Source: an uncultured Oscillibacter sp. (GTDB lineage Bacteria; Bacillota; Clostridia; Oscillospirales; Oscillospiraceae). Taken from it: a stretch of DNA of 64,000 bases. Below, piece after piece: positions 8,562-16,957 of this stretch. Under the pieces are notes generated by a model. The model saw only the letters and a list, made by a program, of their open reading frames with translations. It was not told where the DNA came from and made no database searches. The translations under genes were made by a program, and so were the position numbers. Where the stretch lies: positions 1 to 64,000 of the forward strand of contig URXS01000001.1 in the NCBI GenBank assembly GCA_900551885.1, read 5' to 3'. Numbering within the stretch: position 1 is the stretch's first letter; every line of letters starts with the position of its first letter.

Positions 8562-9071
8562 GTGGACCGCCTGAACGCCCGGCACCTGGCGCTGCTGGGG
8601 ATTTTGACCGCAGTGCTGCTGGGAGGGCAAGTAGCCCTGGCGGCGCTGCCCAACGTGGAGATCGTCAGCCTGCTGGTGATCTTATACAGCCTCCTGCTGG
8701 GACGGCAGGTTTTCCTCATCATCTACGCCTTCGCGCTGCTGGAGGGGTGCCTGTATGGCTTCGGCCTGTGGTGGGTCAGCTACCTGTACGTGTGGACACT
8801 GCTGGCCATCATTGCCCTGGCTCTGCGGCAGGCGGAGGCCCTTGCCCTGTTTTGGGCCATTCTTTCGGGTTTTTTCGGTCTGGCCTTTGGGGCCCTGTGC
8901 GCCCTGCCCTATCTGGTCACCGGTGGGATTGCCGCCGCGATCAGTTACTGGCTGGCGGGACTTGGGTTCGACCTGATCCACTGTGCCGGGAATTTTCTGG
9001 TATGCCTGCTGTTGTTCCGTCCTTTGTATCGCCTGCTGTCCAGGCTGCTGCGGTGGTACGGCTGGGAATAA
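8562..9071 (+). CDS. ECF transporter S component
   Basis: 169-residue integral membrane protein with about six helices, few charged residues, and the pattern of ECF substrate-binding subunits (LALLGILTAVLLGGQVALA at the start; ALPYLVTGGIAAAISYWLAG later). The GTG start follows the DUF4430 stop directly. ECF S components bind a vitamin and work with a shared energising module (EcfA/A'/T) that is not in this window. Its converging neighbour is B12-dependent metH, which makes cobalamin or a precursor a fair guess but does not prove it. Confidence 0.82.
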   Translation: MDRLNARHLALLGILTAVLLGGQVALAALPNVEIVSLLVILYSLLLGRQVFLIIYAFALLEGCLYGFGLWWVSYLYVWTLLAIIALALRQAEALALFWAILSGFFGLAFGALCALPYLVTGGIAAAISYWLAGLGFDLIHCAGNFLVCLLLFRPLYRLLSRLLRWYGWE

Positions 9072-9081
9072 CTGAAAAAGA

Positions 9082-9111
9082 AAACCGGGCGCACTGCCGT
9101 GCGTCCGGTTT
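9082..9111. terminator. Bidirectional terminator, ECF gene / metH
   Basis: 13-bp stem (aaaccgggcgcac/gtgcgtccggttt, one G-T pair) with a tgcc loop; A-rich on the left (gaaaaag), tgtttattc on the right. It sits between two converging genes. Confidence 0.8.
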
Positions 9112-9117
9112 GTTTAT

Positions 9118-11541
9118 TCACGCTTCTCCCAGTGAGGCGGCGATCTCCTCTGCGTAGCGCACCGTCTCCATGGCATCCTTGGCGTACTTGTCGGCACCGA
9201 TGCGGTCGGCGTATTCCTGGGTCAGCACGGCGCCGCCCACCACCACCTTGCACCAGGGAGCCCCCAGGCGCAACTGCCGGATGGTCTCCTCCATGGCGGG
9301 CACCGTGGTGGTCATCAGGGCACTGAGCCCCGCCAGGGGGGCGTGGAGCCGCTGCACCGCCTCCACTACTGCCTCCGGTGCCACGTCCCGGCCCAGATCC
9401 GTAACGGCGAAACCGTAGTTTTCCAGCAGGAGCTTGACGATATTCTTGCCAATGTCGTGGATATCCCCCTGAACCGTGGCGATCACAAAGGGACACTTGG
9501 CCGCCGTCTCCCCCTTCTGGGCGGAGAGAGCAGTCTTGATCTCCTCGAAGGCACCCTTGGCGGCCTCGGCGCTCATCAGCAGTTGAGGCAGATAGATGGT
9601 CTTATCCTCGAACCCCTTGCCCACGATGTCCAGTGCCGGGATGATCTCCTGCCGGACGATCTCCAGGGGCTCTACCGTCTCCAGCAGGGACCGGGTGGCG
9701 GCCGCCGCCTGGTCCTTCAGCCCCTTCACCACCGCCCGCTGTAAGGCGGAGCGAAAATTTTCCTCCTTGGGCGCCGCCGCAGCCGCCGCGGGAGCGACAG
9801 CCGGGACCTGGGGCACATCCTGGGCCGCGAAAGCGATGTAACCAGCGCAGTTGTCGTCCAAGCCCAGCAGAGCCCGGTAGGCGTGATAGGTCCGCAGCAT
9901 CCCGGCGGAGAAAGGGTTCATGATGGCCGCCGACAACCCCCGGCCCAGAGCCAGGGCAAAGAAGGCCGCATTGACCCCCTCCCGGCCCGGCAGGCCGAAG
10001 GACACGTTGGACACGCCCAGGGAGGTCCGGCAACCCAGCCGGGTGCGGATCAGTTCCAGGGACTCCAGGGTCACCTGGGCGGCCTCAGGCGCGGCGCTGA
10101 CAGCCATGGCCAGGGGATCGAAGATGATGTCCTCCTGGCCAATGCCGTATTCCGCCGCCCGCTCCAAAATTCGCTCTGCCACGGCGAGACGACCCTCGGC
10201 GGTCTCTGGGATGCCACTCTCGTCCAGGGTCAGGGCCACCACCACGCCGCCGTACTTTTTGGCCAGGGGGAACACCGCCGCCATGCTCTCCTCTTTTCCG
10301 TTGACGGAGTTGATCATGGCCTTGCCGTTATAGCGGCGCAGGGCCCGCTCCATGGCGATGGGGTCGGAGGTATCGATCTGCAGCGGCAGGTCCACCACCG
10401 CCTGGAGACGGCACACCGTCTCCTCCAACACCGCCGGCTCGTCGATCTCCGGCAGGCCCACATTTACATCCAGCACCTGGACGCCCTTCTCCTGCTGGCG
10501 GATGCCCTCGGTGAGAATGTAGTCCATGTCTCCCTGCCGCAATGCCTCCTTGAACCGCTTCTTGCCGGTAGGGTTGATGCGCTCGCCGATCAGGATGGGA
10601 TCATCCCCGAAATCCACGGCATGGGTGTAGGAGGAAATACAGGTGATGGCCTTTTTCTCGATGGGTTTCGGCACCAGGCCCCGTGTCCGCTTCACCAGAG
10701 CGGCGATATAGGCGGGGGTCGTGCCACAGCAGCCGCCGGCAAGGCGCACCCCCTGCTCCATCAGCGCCGCCGTGTCCTCCGCAAATTCCTCCGGCGGTAC
10801 ATCGTAGACGGCCCTGCCGTTCTCCTCCCGGGGCAATCCCGCGTTGGGCTTGAGGAGTACCGGCACGGAGGCCCGGCGCAGATATTCCTCCACCACCGGA
10901 GCCAGGGCCTTGGGGCCCAGGGAGCAGTTGACGCCGATGGCGTCAGCCCCCATGCCCTCCAGCATGGCCACCATGGCCGCCGGAGAGGCACCGGTCATCA
11001 GCTTGCCGTCCTCGCCGTAGGCGTTGGAGACGAACACCGGCAATCGGGAGTTCTCCTTGGCAGCCAGCAGGGCCGCCTTGGTCTCGTAGCTGTCGTTCAT
11101 GGTCTCGATCAAGATCGCATCCGCCCCGTACCGGACGCCCAGGCGCACCGTCTCGGCAAAGGCAGCCACCGCATCCTCAAAGTCCAGGTCGCCGTAAGGC
11201 TTCAGCAGCTTTCCAGAGGGCCCGATATCCAGGGCCACAAACTTCTCCTGGCCGCCGACAGAGGTATTCCGGGCGGCCCGGGCGTTGTCCAGCGCCGCCG
11301 CCACGATGGCCTCCAGGTGGTCCATCTCAAAGCGCAAGGGGTTGGCGCCGAAGGTGTTGGCGCACACCATGTTGCTGCCGGCGTCAAAATAGGCCCGGTG
11401 GATGGCGGTGACCTCCTCGGGATGGGACAGATTCCACTCCTCAGGGTTTTCGCCGGGCTTCAGGCCCCGGGCCTGCAGCAGCGTGCCCATGCCGCCGTCC
11501 AGGTAGACGGTTCCCTTTTTCAACAGTTCCAAAATGCCCAT
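9118..11541 (-). CDS. metH: B12-dependent methionine synthase MetH lacking the reactivation domain
   Basis: Transfers methyl from methyltetrahydrofolate to homocysteine through cobalamin. In 807 residues: homocysteine-binding barrel (residues 1-about 290, zinc ligands in GVNCSLGP and GGCCGTTP), pterin-binding barrel (about 310-570, with IGERINPTGKKRFKEAL), B12 cap helices, and a Rossmann B12 domain near 680-807 with the lower-ligand motif DIHDIGKN. The AdoMet-dependent activation domain is absent and is encoded by the gene just upstream. ATG 11541 is used; an upstream GTG at 11568 would overlap that gene. Last gene of metF-activator-metH. Confidence 0.95.
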   Translation of the reverse strand: MGILELLKKGTVYLDGGMGTLLQARGLKPGENPEEWNLSHPEEVTAIHRAYFDAGSNMVCANTFGANPLRFEMDHLEAIVAAALDNARAARNTSVGGQEKFVALDIGPSGKLLKPYGDLDFEDAVAAFAETVRLGVRYGADAILIETMNDSYETKAALLAAKENSRLPVFVSNAYGEDGKLMTGASPAAMVAMLEGMGADAIGVNCSLGPKALAPVVEEYLRRASVPVLLKPNAGLPREENGRAVYDVPPEEFAEDTAALMEQGVRLAGGCCGTTPAYIAALVKRTRGLVPKPIEKKAITCISSYTHAVDFGDDPILIGERINPTGKKRFKEALRQGDMDYILTEGIRQQEKGVQVLDVNVGLPEIDEPAVLEETVCRLQAVVDLPLQIDTSDPIAMERALRRYNGKAMINSVNGKEESMAAVFPLAKKYGGVVVALTLDESGIPETAEGRLAVAERILERAAEYGIGQEDIIFDPLAMAVSAAPEAAQVTLESLELIRTRLGCRTSLGVSNVSFGLPGREGVNAAFFALALGRGLSAAIMNPFSAGMLRTYHAYRALLGLDDNCAGYIAFAAQDVPQVPAVAPAAAAAAPKEENFRSALQRAVVKGLKDQAAAATRSLLETVEPLEIVRQEIIPALDIVGKGFEDKTIYLPQLLMSAEAAKGAFEEIKTALSAQKGETAAKCPFVIATVQGDIHDIGKNIVKLLLENYGFAVTDLGRDVAPEAVVEAVQRLHAPLAGLSALMTTTVPAMEETIRQLRLGAPWCKVVVGGAVLTQEYADRIGADKYAKDAMETVRYAEEIAASLGEA

Positions 11542-11551
11542 GGCGTCTCTC

Positions 11552-12214
11552 TCACTCTCTGTATGCACAGTCTTGTTTTCCGCAGGCGGCGCAGCCCGCC
11601 CCGGCGCAGTCCTCCCCTGCCCGGTCCGTAACGCCGAAGATGGCGGTGACAGACTTGGAGGGACTCATCAAAAGGCTTTCGTTCAAGGTCAGACCGATCT
11701 TCCGGGAACAGTCCAGCACCCGGAAGATGTCCGTCTGCATGGCCAACGGCACGTCCCCGTAGCCGGGGCTGAACCGGACGGTGACACCCCGGCCCCGCCG
11801 GGCCAGTTCCTGCGCCCGCTGGGCGCAGAAGGCGTCGCACAGCGCCTCGATCCGCTCGGCGCCGATGGCCTGGAAAAAGAGTCCCCTGGCCGGGGAGACG
11901 GCGCCATACCGGGCGATAAGCCGGTCCAGCTCCAGCCCCACGGTGGCGGCGAAAAGCACACACTCCCGGCAGCCGGACAGCCGCCGGGCGAGGGCCTGGG
12001 AGCCTGTCCAGGCAAAACCCAGGTCCAGATCGTCCGCCGCCGGAGATACCGGAAAGGTATCCCAGCAAACCTGACAGCGGAGCCGGTCTCCTAGCTCCGC
12101 CAGACAGCTCTCCAGCAAATCCATCTCCGCCGGGCCGGGCTGGCGGCAACCCGCGTAACGCAGGATCTCCCGCCGGTCTACGGGAGGCGGGGAAAAGGAC
12201 AGCACCTGCACCAT
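11552..12214 (-). CDS. Stand-alone MetH activation-domain protein
   Basis: 220 residues that match the C-terminal AdoMet-binding reactivation domain of MetH: RFSPGYGDVPL (the R-x-S-P-G-Y-x-x-x-P AdoMet motif) and MSPSKSVTAIFGV. Its job would be reductive remethylation of cobalamin that has oxidised to cob(II)alamin. The tail is Cys-rich (CAGAGCAACGKQDC), which is not part of the usual domain and could bind a metal or cluster that feeds electrons. It lies 4 bases after metF and 10 before metH, so all three are coexpressed. Confidence 0.92.
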   Translation of the reverse strand: MVQVLSFSPPPVDRREILRYAGCRQPGPAEMDLLESCLAELGDRLRCQVCWDTFPVSPAADDLDLGFAWTGSQALARRLSGCRECVLFAATVGLELDRLIARYGAVSPARGLFFQAIGAERIEALCDAFCAQRAQELARRGRGVTVRFSPGYGDVPLAMQTDIFRVLDCSRKIGLTLNESLLMSPSKSVTAIFGVTDRAGEDCAGAGCAACGKQDCAYRE

Positions 12215-12218
12215 AGCC

Positions 12219-13094
12219 TCAGCCCAGGATGTTGGACAGATTGTCCAGAATCTTGGCAGCCACGTCAGGCGTATTCATGGTATAGACGTGGACTGTCTTG
12301 ATGCCGTTGGCGAACAGATCGATGATCTGGTCCGTGGCGTAGGCAATGCCCGCCTGCTTCATGGCGTCGGGGTTCTCCCCGAACTTGTCCACCAGGCTCT
12401 TGAATCGCTGGGGCATGAAGGATCCGGAGAGCTGGATGGCCCGCTCCACCTGGGTGGCCTTGGTGATGGGCATGATGCCCGGCAGCACCGGCACGGTAAT
12501 GCCGGCCTCCCGGATTTTATACAGGAAATTGTAAAACAGGTTGTTGTCAAAGAACATCTGGGTGGTGAGGAATTCACACCCGGCGTCCACCTTCTCCTTC
12601 AGATGGAGGATGTCCTCCCGCTGGTTGGCACTCTCCGGGTGGACCTCCGGATAGCAGGCACCGCCGATGCAGAAGTCCGCACCGCTCTCCTTCAGCTCCC
12701 GCACCAGCTCCACCGCATGGTGATAGGCCCAGCCGCTGCGGTCCCCCTGGGCCAGCTCCGGCGTCAGGTCGCCCCGCAGGGCCATGACGTTCTCGATGCT
12801 CGCCGCCTTCATATCCTCGATGCGCTCTCGGACCAGCTCCCGGGAGGAAGAGACGCATGTCAGGTGGGCCACAGTGGGCACGCCGTACCGCTCCCGGATA
12901 TTCCGGGCGATCTCCAGGGTGTACTTGCTGGTACCGCCGCCGGCGCCGTAGGTGACGCTGACAAAGGCGGGACCCAGGGCCGCGATCTGTTCTGTGGCGG
13001 CCTTAACACTTTCAAAGGCGCTGGTGGTCTTGGGAGGAAACACCTCAAAGGAAAGGGACAGTGCGTCCCGCTTCAAAATTTCAGAAACCCGCAT
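12219..13094 (-). CDS. metF: Methylenetetrahydrofolate reductase MetF
   Basis: 291-residue TIM-barrel flavoprotein that makes 5-methyl-THF, the methyl donor for MetH. Family motifs: LSFEVFPPKT at residues about 12-21 (catalytic Glu), VSVTYGAGG, HLTCVS, and NVMALRGD. ATG 13094 (MRVSEILK) gives the standard N-terminus; the frame continues upstream to 13145 without likeness to the family. Heads the methionine operon. Confidence 0.95.
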   Translation of the reverse strand: MRVSEILKRDALSLSFEVFPPKTTSAFESVKAATEQIAALGPAFVSVTYGAGGGTSKYTLEIARNIRERYGVPTVAHLTCVSSSRELVRERIEDMKAASIENVMALRGDLTPELAQGDRSGWAYHHAVELVRELKESGADFCIGGACYPEVHPESANQREDILHLKEKVDAGCEFLTTQMFFDNNLFYNFLYKIREAGITVPVLPGIMPITKATQVERAIQLSGSFMPQRFKSLVDKFGENPDAMKQAGIAYATDQIIDLFANGIKTVHVYTMNTPDVAAKILDNLSNILG

Positions 13095-13146
13095 GGTACT
13101 CCAGCCTCTCTTTGCAAATTTGCTTCTTTCCTTCATAATTGGCACT

Positions 13147-13176
13147 ATTCTACCGCCATTGCCCTGTATAAATCAA
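13147..13176 (-). promoter_or_regulatory. Promoter of the metF-metH operon
   Basis: On the minus strand TTGATT (13171-13176) and TAGAAT (13147-13152) with 18-bp spacing, about 50 bases before metF. No S-box or cobalamin riboswitch fits in the leader. The rest of 13177-13370 shows no gene or clear RNA structure. Confidence 0.55.
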
Positions 13177-13370
13177 GGGTGGAAACCACTAAATCGTACC
13201 GTTTCTGCACAAACCCGGCGAATATGTTCCCCTATTGGTGTCACGGGGAGCTCCGACCGGTTCGATTCAATCGGGAAAAACATTCGAAAGAGGATTGCCT
13301 TCTCGTGCCAGCAGGGGTATAAAACAGCGGCAGGCTCACTTCTCTGCACGCAAAAAAGAGCGGATATCCG

Positions 13371-14258
13371 TTACGTTTTGGAAAAGCGGCGGTTCATGTA
13401 CCGGGGATTCACCCACTGGACATAGAACAGGCACAAAATGATATGGAGGGCCAGCCCCACCAGTCCGATGCCCCCATCCGCCACCAACAGCCCTACTCCG
13501 AGCTGAGTAGCGCAGTAGCCCAGCTCGATCAGGCTGTTTTTCCGCCTCTGGGCCGGGTCCTTTTCCAGCAGCAGATTCCGGGCCATCCAGGCAGATACAA
13601 ATACCAGCGGCGCCAGACTGAACCAGAAAGCGCCCCAGTAGTCCTCCCGCCCCTGATTGACCCACCACAGGCACTGGGCCGTGCTGTACACCAGGCCTGC
13701 CTGGGCGGCGATGGGCAGCAGTACCAGGTTGCTTTGCAGGATGGGATTTTTCGCTGTTGCCCTCTGGAGTCGGGGCCGCAGAACCATCCACAGCCCCACT
13801 GCCGCCGTCACCATGCACAGGGCGAACAGCCACTCCAGGTGGTGATATTTCAAAAATCCCGTCAGCCCTTCATAGACCTGGGTCCATTCCCTTCCGGCAG
13901 CCGCTATGGTCACCACCGCCGGAAACACAGAGCTGAAAATCCCCATCAGCAGGATACCCAACAGGGACACGCCCAGCACTGCTGCCCCGCCGATCACCCA
14001 GCCCCGGCCAGCCGTTTTTCCGGCACGTGCCGGGGCGGGTTCCTCCCGGGTCCCCCAGTCCTGTTCCTCGTCCAGCAGCCAGTCCACGCTGACGTGGAAA
14101 TATCGGGCACAGGGCAGCAACTTAGCACCGTCCGGCAGGGCCGTTCCCTGCTCCCAACGGCTCACCGCCTGCCGGGAGACCCCCAGGGCGTCCGCTAGGG
14201 CCTCCTGGCTGAGTCCCTCCCGCTTCCGCAGCCTGGTCAGCTTCTCTGAAAATGTCAT
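13371..14258 (-). CDS. XRE-family HTH regulator fused to a membrane domain
   Basis: 295 residues. Residues 1-about 65 are a Cro/C1-type HTH (LTRLRKREGLSQEALADALGVSRQAVSRWEQG), followed by a Pro/Ala linker and five or six transmembrane helices (about 85-290). Such HTH-membrane proteins usually regulate nearby genes in response to membrane or envelope state. It diverges from the ECF sigma factor gene with about 170 bp between them. Ligand and targets are not evident. Confidence 0.8.
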   Translation of the reverse strand: MTFSEKLTRLRKREGLSQEALADALGVSRQAVSRWEQGTALPDGAKLLPCARYFHVSVDWLLDEEQDWGTREEPAPARAGKTAGRGWVIGGAAVLGVSLLGILLMGIFSSVFPAVVTIAAAGREWTQVYEGLTGFLKYHHLEWLFALCMVTAAVGLWMVLRPRLQRATAKNPILQSNLVLLPIAAQAGLVYSTAQCLWWVNQGREDYWGAFWFSLAPLVFVSAWMARNLLLEKDPAQRRKNSLIELGYCATQLGVGLLVADGGIGLVGLALHIILCLFYVQWVNPRYMNRRFSKT

Positions 14259-14431
14259 GGCAGTTCCTCCTTTTCGCCCTCCATCCTACCAAAAGCCGCC
14301 GGGAAAGTCCACCGCACTGCCCGGACAGAGCCGCAACCAAACGTAACACCAGCGTTTTTTCTGAAATTATTCTGCTTCCACGCAGCAATTTTCGCCCTTC
14401 CAGGGTATTCTTCATAGAAGGATGTGATCAC

Positions 14432-14890
14432 ATGCCCGATACCACCGGTGCGGTGGACCGCTGGGGCCCGGCGGTCTATCGCCTGGCCTGCGCTGCTACC
14501 GGAAACCGCAGCGACGCTGACGACGTGTTCCAGGAGGTCTTTCTCCGCTATCACCGCTCGGCTCCGGAATTTGCAAGTGAAACCCACGAAAAGGCCTGGC
14601 TGCTGCGGGTCACCGCCAACCGGACCAGGAGTCTGCTCGCCTCACCCTGGCGGCGGCGCAGCGTGCCCCTGGAAGACGTATACGCCTGTTCAGGGCCGGA
14701 GGAATCCGCCGTAGCAGAGGCTCTGGCGGCCCTGCCGCCCGGAGACCGGACCCTGCTGCACCTGTACTATTACGAGGGCTACCGGACTGAGGAACTGGCC
14801 CGTCTTCTGGGCCGCAAGAGCACCACCGTTCGTAGCCAACTGACCCGGGCCCGGCAGAAGCTGGCCCGTCTTCTGAAGGAGGAACCATGA
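14432..14890 (+). CDS. RNA polymerase ECF-type sigma factor
   Basis: 152 residues with sigma region 2 (AVYRLACAATGNRSDADDVFQEVFLRYHR; D-D-x-x-Q-E-V-F motif) and region 4 (GYRTEELARLLGRKSTTVRSQLTRARQKL), and no region 1 or 3. ATG 14432 is taken as start; open frame continues upstream without a better ribosome site. It overlaps the next gene by 4 bases (ATGA), the usual arrangement with an anti-sigma factor. Confidence 0.9.
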   Translation: MPDTTGAVDRWGPAVYRLACAATGNRSDADDVFQEVFLRYHRSAPEFASETHEKAWLLRVTANRTRSLLASPWRRRSVPLEDVYACSGPEESAVAEALAALPPGDRTLLHLYYYEGYRTEELARLLGRKSTTVRSQLTRARQKLARLLKEEP

Positions 14891-15936
14891 ACTTTCAGGA
14901 AGTCTATGCCCGCATGAACGAACCGCTTCAGCCCTCTCCCGCTCTGGTGGAGCAGGTTTTACGGCGGACAAAGCACCGCCGCCCTTGGCGGCGGCTGGCG
15001 GCGGCTGCTATCGCCGCAGCCATTCTTCTGGCCACCCCTGCCCTGGCGGTGCGGACAGAGATCGGCTATCAGCTTTTGTACCGGATGTCCCCCGCCGCCG
15101 CTCAGTTCTTCCAGCCGGTGCAAATACGGTGCACGGACCAGGGTGTCACCATGGAGGTAATCGCCGTTCAGGTAAAGGGCGACACCGCCCAGGCCTATAT
15201 CACCTTCACCGGCGGCACCGTGGACGCCACCACGGACCTGTTTGACAGCTACTCCTTCCACCTGCCCTTCGATCAGACAGGTCACTGTGAGCGAGTAGGC
15301 TGGGATGAGGTCACCGGCACCGTCACCTTTCTCTGCACGGTCCAGACCATGGACGGCTCCCCCATCCCCACTGGCAGGAAAATGACGTTTTCCGCCCGCC
15401 AACTGCTGACAGGGAAGAAAGCGCTGGAGAACGCGGAGGTAAATCTGAACCTGGGAGACTATTTAGCAGAGACGGAGACGGCCTTTACCTGGAAACCGGA
15501 GGACCAGACCACCGGACAGGAGCAGCCAACAGATGCCTTTTTCCGTACAGGCGGAGGCGGCGATTTGGATCTGGCGGACACCATGCCCATGCTGCCGGGG
15601 CCGGTCCTGGCGGAACCCGCCAAAGGGCTAACCATCACCGCTGCCGGATATGCCGGCGGTCTGTTCCACATCCAGCTCTGCCGGGGTAACGCCACCCAAC
15701 TGGACAACCACGGTCGCCTCTGGCTGGAGGCAGTGGACGGCACCCAGATAGAGCCCTTGTGCAGCGCCGCTTTCGCAAGTTCAGGCCAAGCAGACCGGTT
15801 GGACTATGATCAGTTTGCCTTTGACGTGGCCCCCGCTGATCTGGTCGGCTATACCCTCCGCGGCGACTTTTATACCTCATCTACCCTTATTGAAGGCCTT
15901 TGGCAGGTAACTTTCCCACTGGAGAACAATTTTTAA
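14887..15936 (+). CDS. Probable anti-sigma factor with extracellular DUF4179-like region
   Basis: 349 residues. A short cytosolic N-terminus (about 35 residues), one transmembrane helix (LAAAAIAAAILLATPALAV, about 37-56), and a large exterior domain rich in beta-type segments. Coupling to the ECF sigma gene and this topology point to a membrane anti-sigma factor of the DUF4179/DUF5643 kind. The cytosolic part is very short and lacks a clear zinc-binding anti-sigma motif, so the inhibitory mode is uncertain. Confidence 0.75.
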   Translation: MNFQEVYARMNEPLQPSPALVEQVLRRTKHRRPWRRLAAAAIAAAILLATPALAVRTEIGYQLLYRMSPAAAQFFQPVQIRCTDQGVTMEVIAVQVKGDTAQAYITFTGGTVDATTDLFDSYSFHLPFDQTGHCERVGWDEVTGTVTFLCTVQTMDGSPIPTGRKMTFSARQLLTGKKALENAEVNLNLGDYLAETETAFTWKPEDQTTGQEQPTDAFFRTGGGGDLDLADTMPMLPGPVLAEPAKGLTITAAGYAGGLFHIQLCRGNATQLDNHGRLWLEAVDGTQIEPLCSAAFASSGQADRLDYDQFAFDVAPADLVGYTLRGDFYTSSTLIEGLWQVTFPLENNF

Positions 15937-15948
15937 CGTTTTTTATAA

Positions 15949-15990
15949 AAAAGCGCCTGGAGAATTTCTCTGGGCGCTTGCCATTTTTCG
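15949..15990 (+). terminator. Rho-independent terminator
   Basis: aagcgcct and gggcgctt pair (one U-G) around a 13-base loop after an A run, and are followed by gccattttt. Ends the sigma/anti-sigma transcript. Confidence 0.65.
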
Positions 15991-16005
15991 GAATGGTGGT
16001 ATGAT
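15978..16005 (+). promoter_or_regulatory. Promoter of the MoxR-VWA pair
   Basis: TTGCCA (15978-15983) and TATGAT (16000-16005) with 16-bp spacing; the -35 lies in the right arm of the preceding terminator. Confidence 0.5.
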
Positions 16006-16036
16006 GTTAGGCAGAACGAACAACGGAGGAATCCCT

Positions 16037-16957
16037 ATGCTGGATATGTTGGAATTTTTGAAGGATGAGGGTGTGGACGCCGGCCTGATCGAGCAGGTCA
16101 AGACTTTCCGCGCCCAGTTCCCGCCGGAGGAGAGCCTGCGCCGCCGGGTGCCGGATCCCCGGTACCTCTACTATGGCAAGGCCATCTGGGAGGAGGCCAT
16201 CACCGCCCTTCTGTGCGGAGAGAATCTGCTGCTGGTTGGCCCCAAGGCCACTGGCAAAAATGTGCTGGCGGAGAATCTGGCCGCCACTTTCAACCGTCCC
16301 AGTTGGGACGTGTCCTTCTACATCAATACCGACGCCGCCACCCTTCTGGGCACCGACACCTTTGAACAGGGTCAGGTGAAGCTGCGGAAAGGCCCCATCT
16401 ACCAGTGTGCGGAAAAAGGCGGCTTTGGTGTTCTGGATGAAATCAATATGGCCAAAAACGAGTCCCTGGCAGTGCTCCACGCCACGCTGGATTTCCGCCG
16501 GGCCATCGATATGCCCGGCTATGACCGCATTCCCCTGCACGCCGCCACCCGCTTTATCGCCACCATGAACTATGGTTACGCCGGCACCCGGGAGCTGAAT
16601 GAGGCGCTGACCTCCCGTTTTGTGGTGATCGATGTGCCCGCCATCTCCGAGGAGGGCCTCCAGAAGCTGCTGACCCGGGAGTTTCCCCGGCTGCGGCCAG
16701 ACTATGCCTCCCAGTTTGCCGGCCTGTTCCGGGACATCCAGAAAAAGTGCGACGGCGGTGAGCTGTCCACCAAGCCGCTGGACCTGCGGGGCCTGATGGC
16801 CGCCGTGCGGCTGATCCAGGCCGGTCTGGACGGGACCCGTGCCCTGCAGTTGGGTCTGGTCAACAAATCCTTTGACGACTTTGAGCGGCAACTGGTGATG
16901 GATGTCATCCGCACCCGTCTGCCGGACGGCCTGACCGCCAAGGACGTGTTCAACTGA
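16037..16957 (+). CDS. MoxR-type AAA+ ATPase
   Basis: 306 residues. Walker A is GPKATGKN (residues 68-75), Walker B GFGVLDEINMAK, sensor region FIATMNYGYAGTRELNEALTSRF with the arginine finger area. The ending Walker A Asn in place of Thr/Ser is seen in some MoxR/NorQ-like ATPases. ATG 16037 follows CGGAGGA. The stop overlaps the VWA gene (TGATGG). MoxR-VWA pairs act as chaperone modules that mature or activate a partner metalloenzyme; no partner gene is adjacent here. Confidence 0.88.
   Translation: MLDMLEFLKDEGVDAGLIEQVKTFRAQFPPEESLRRRVPDPRYLYYGKAIWEEAITALLCGENLLLVGPKATGKNVLAENLAATFNRPSWDVSFYINTDAATLLGTDTFEQGQVKLRKGPIYQCAEKGGFGVLDEINMAKNESLAVLHATLDFRRAIDMPGYDRIPLHAATRFIATMNYGYAGTRELNEALTSRFVVIDVPAISEEGLQKLLTREFPRLRPDYASQFAGLFRDIQKKCDGGELSTKPLDLRGLMAAVRLIQAGLDGTRALQLGLVNKSFDDFERQLVMDVIRTRLPDGLTAKDVFN

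Noticed and set aside
9883..11631. 582-codon plus-strand frame over metH
   Set aside because: Antisense shadow of metH; composition (many Gln, His, Gly, Arg) is that of a reversed GC-rich gene and no motif is seen.
13235..13290. Possible tRNA T-arm (ggttcgattc)
   Set aside because: The flanking bases do not form a T stem or any cloverleaf, so the match is chance.
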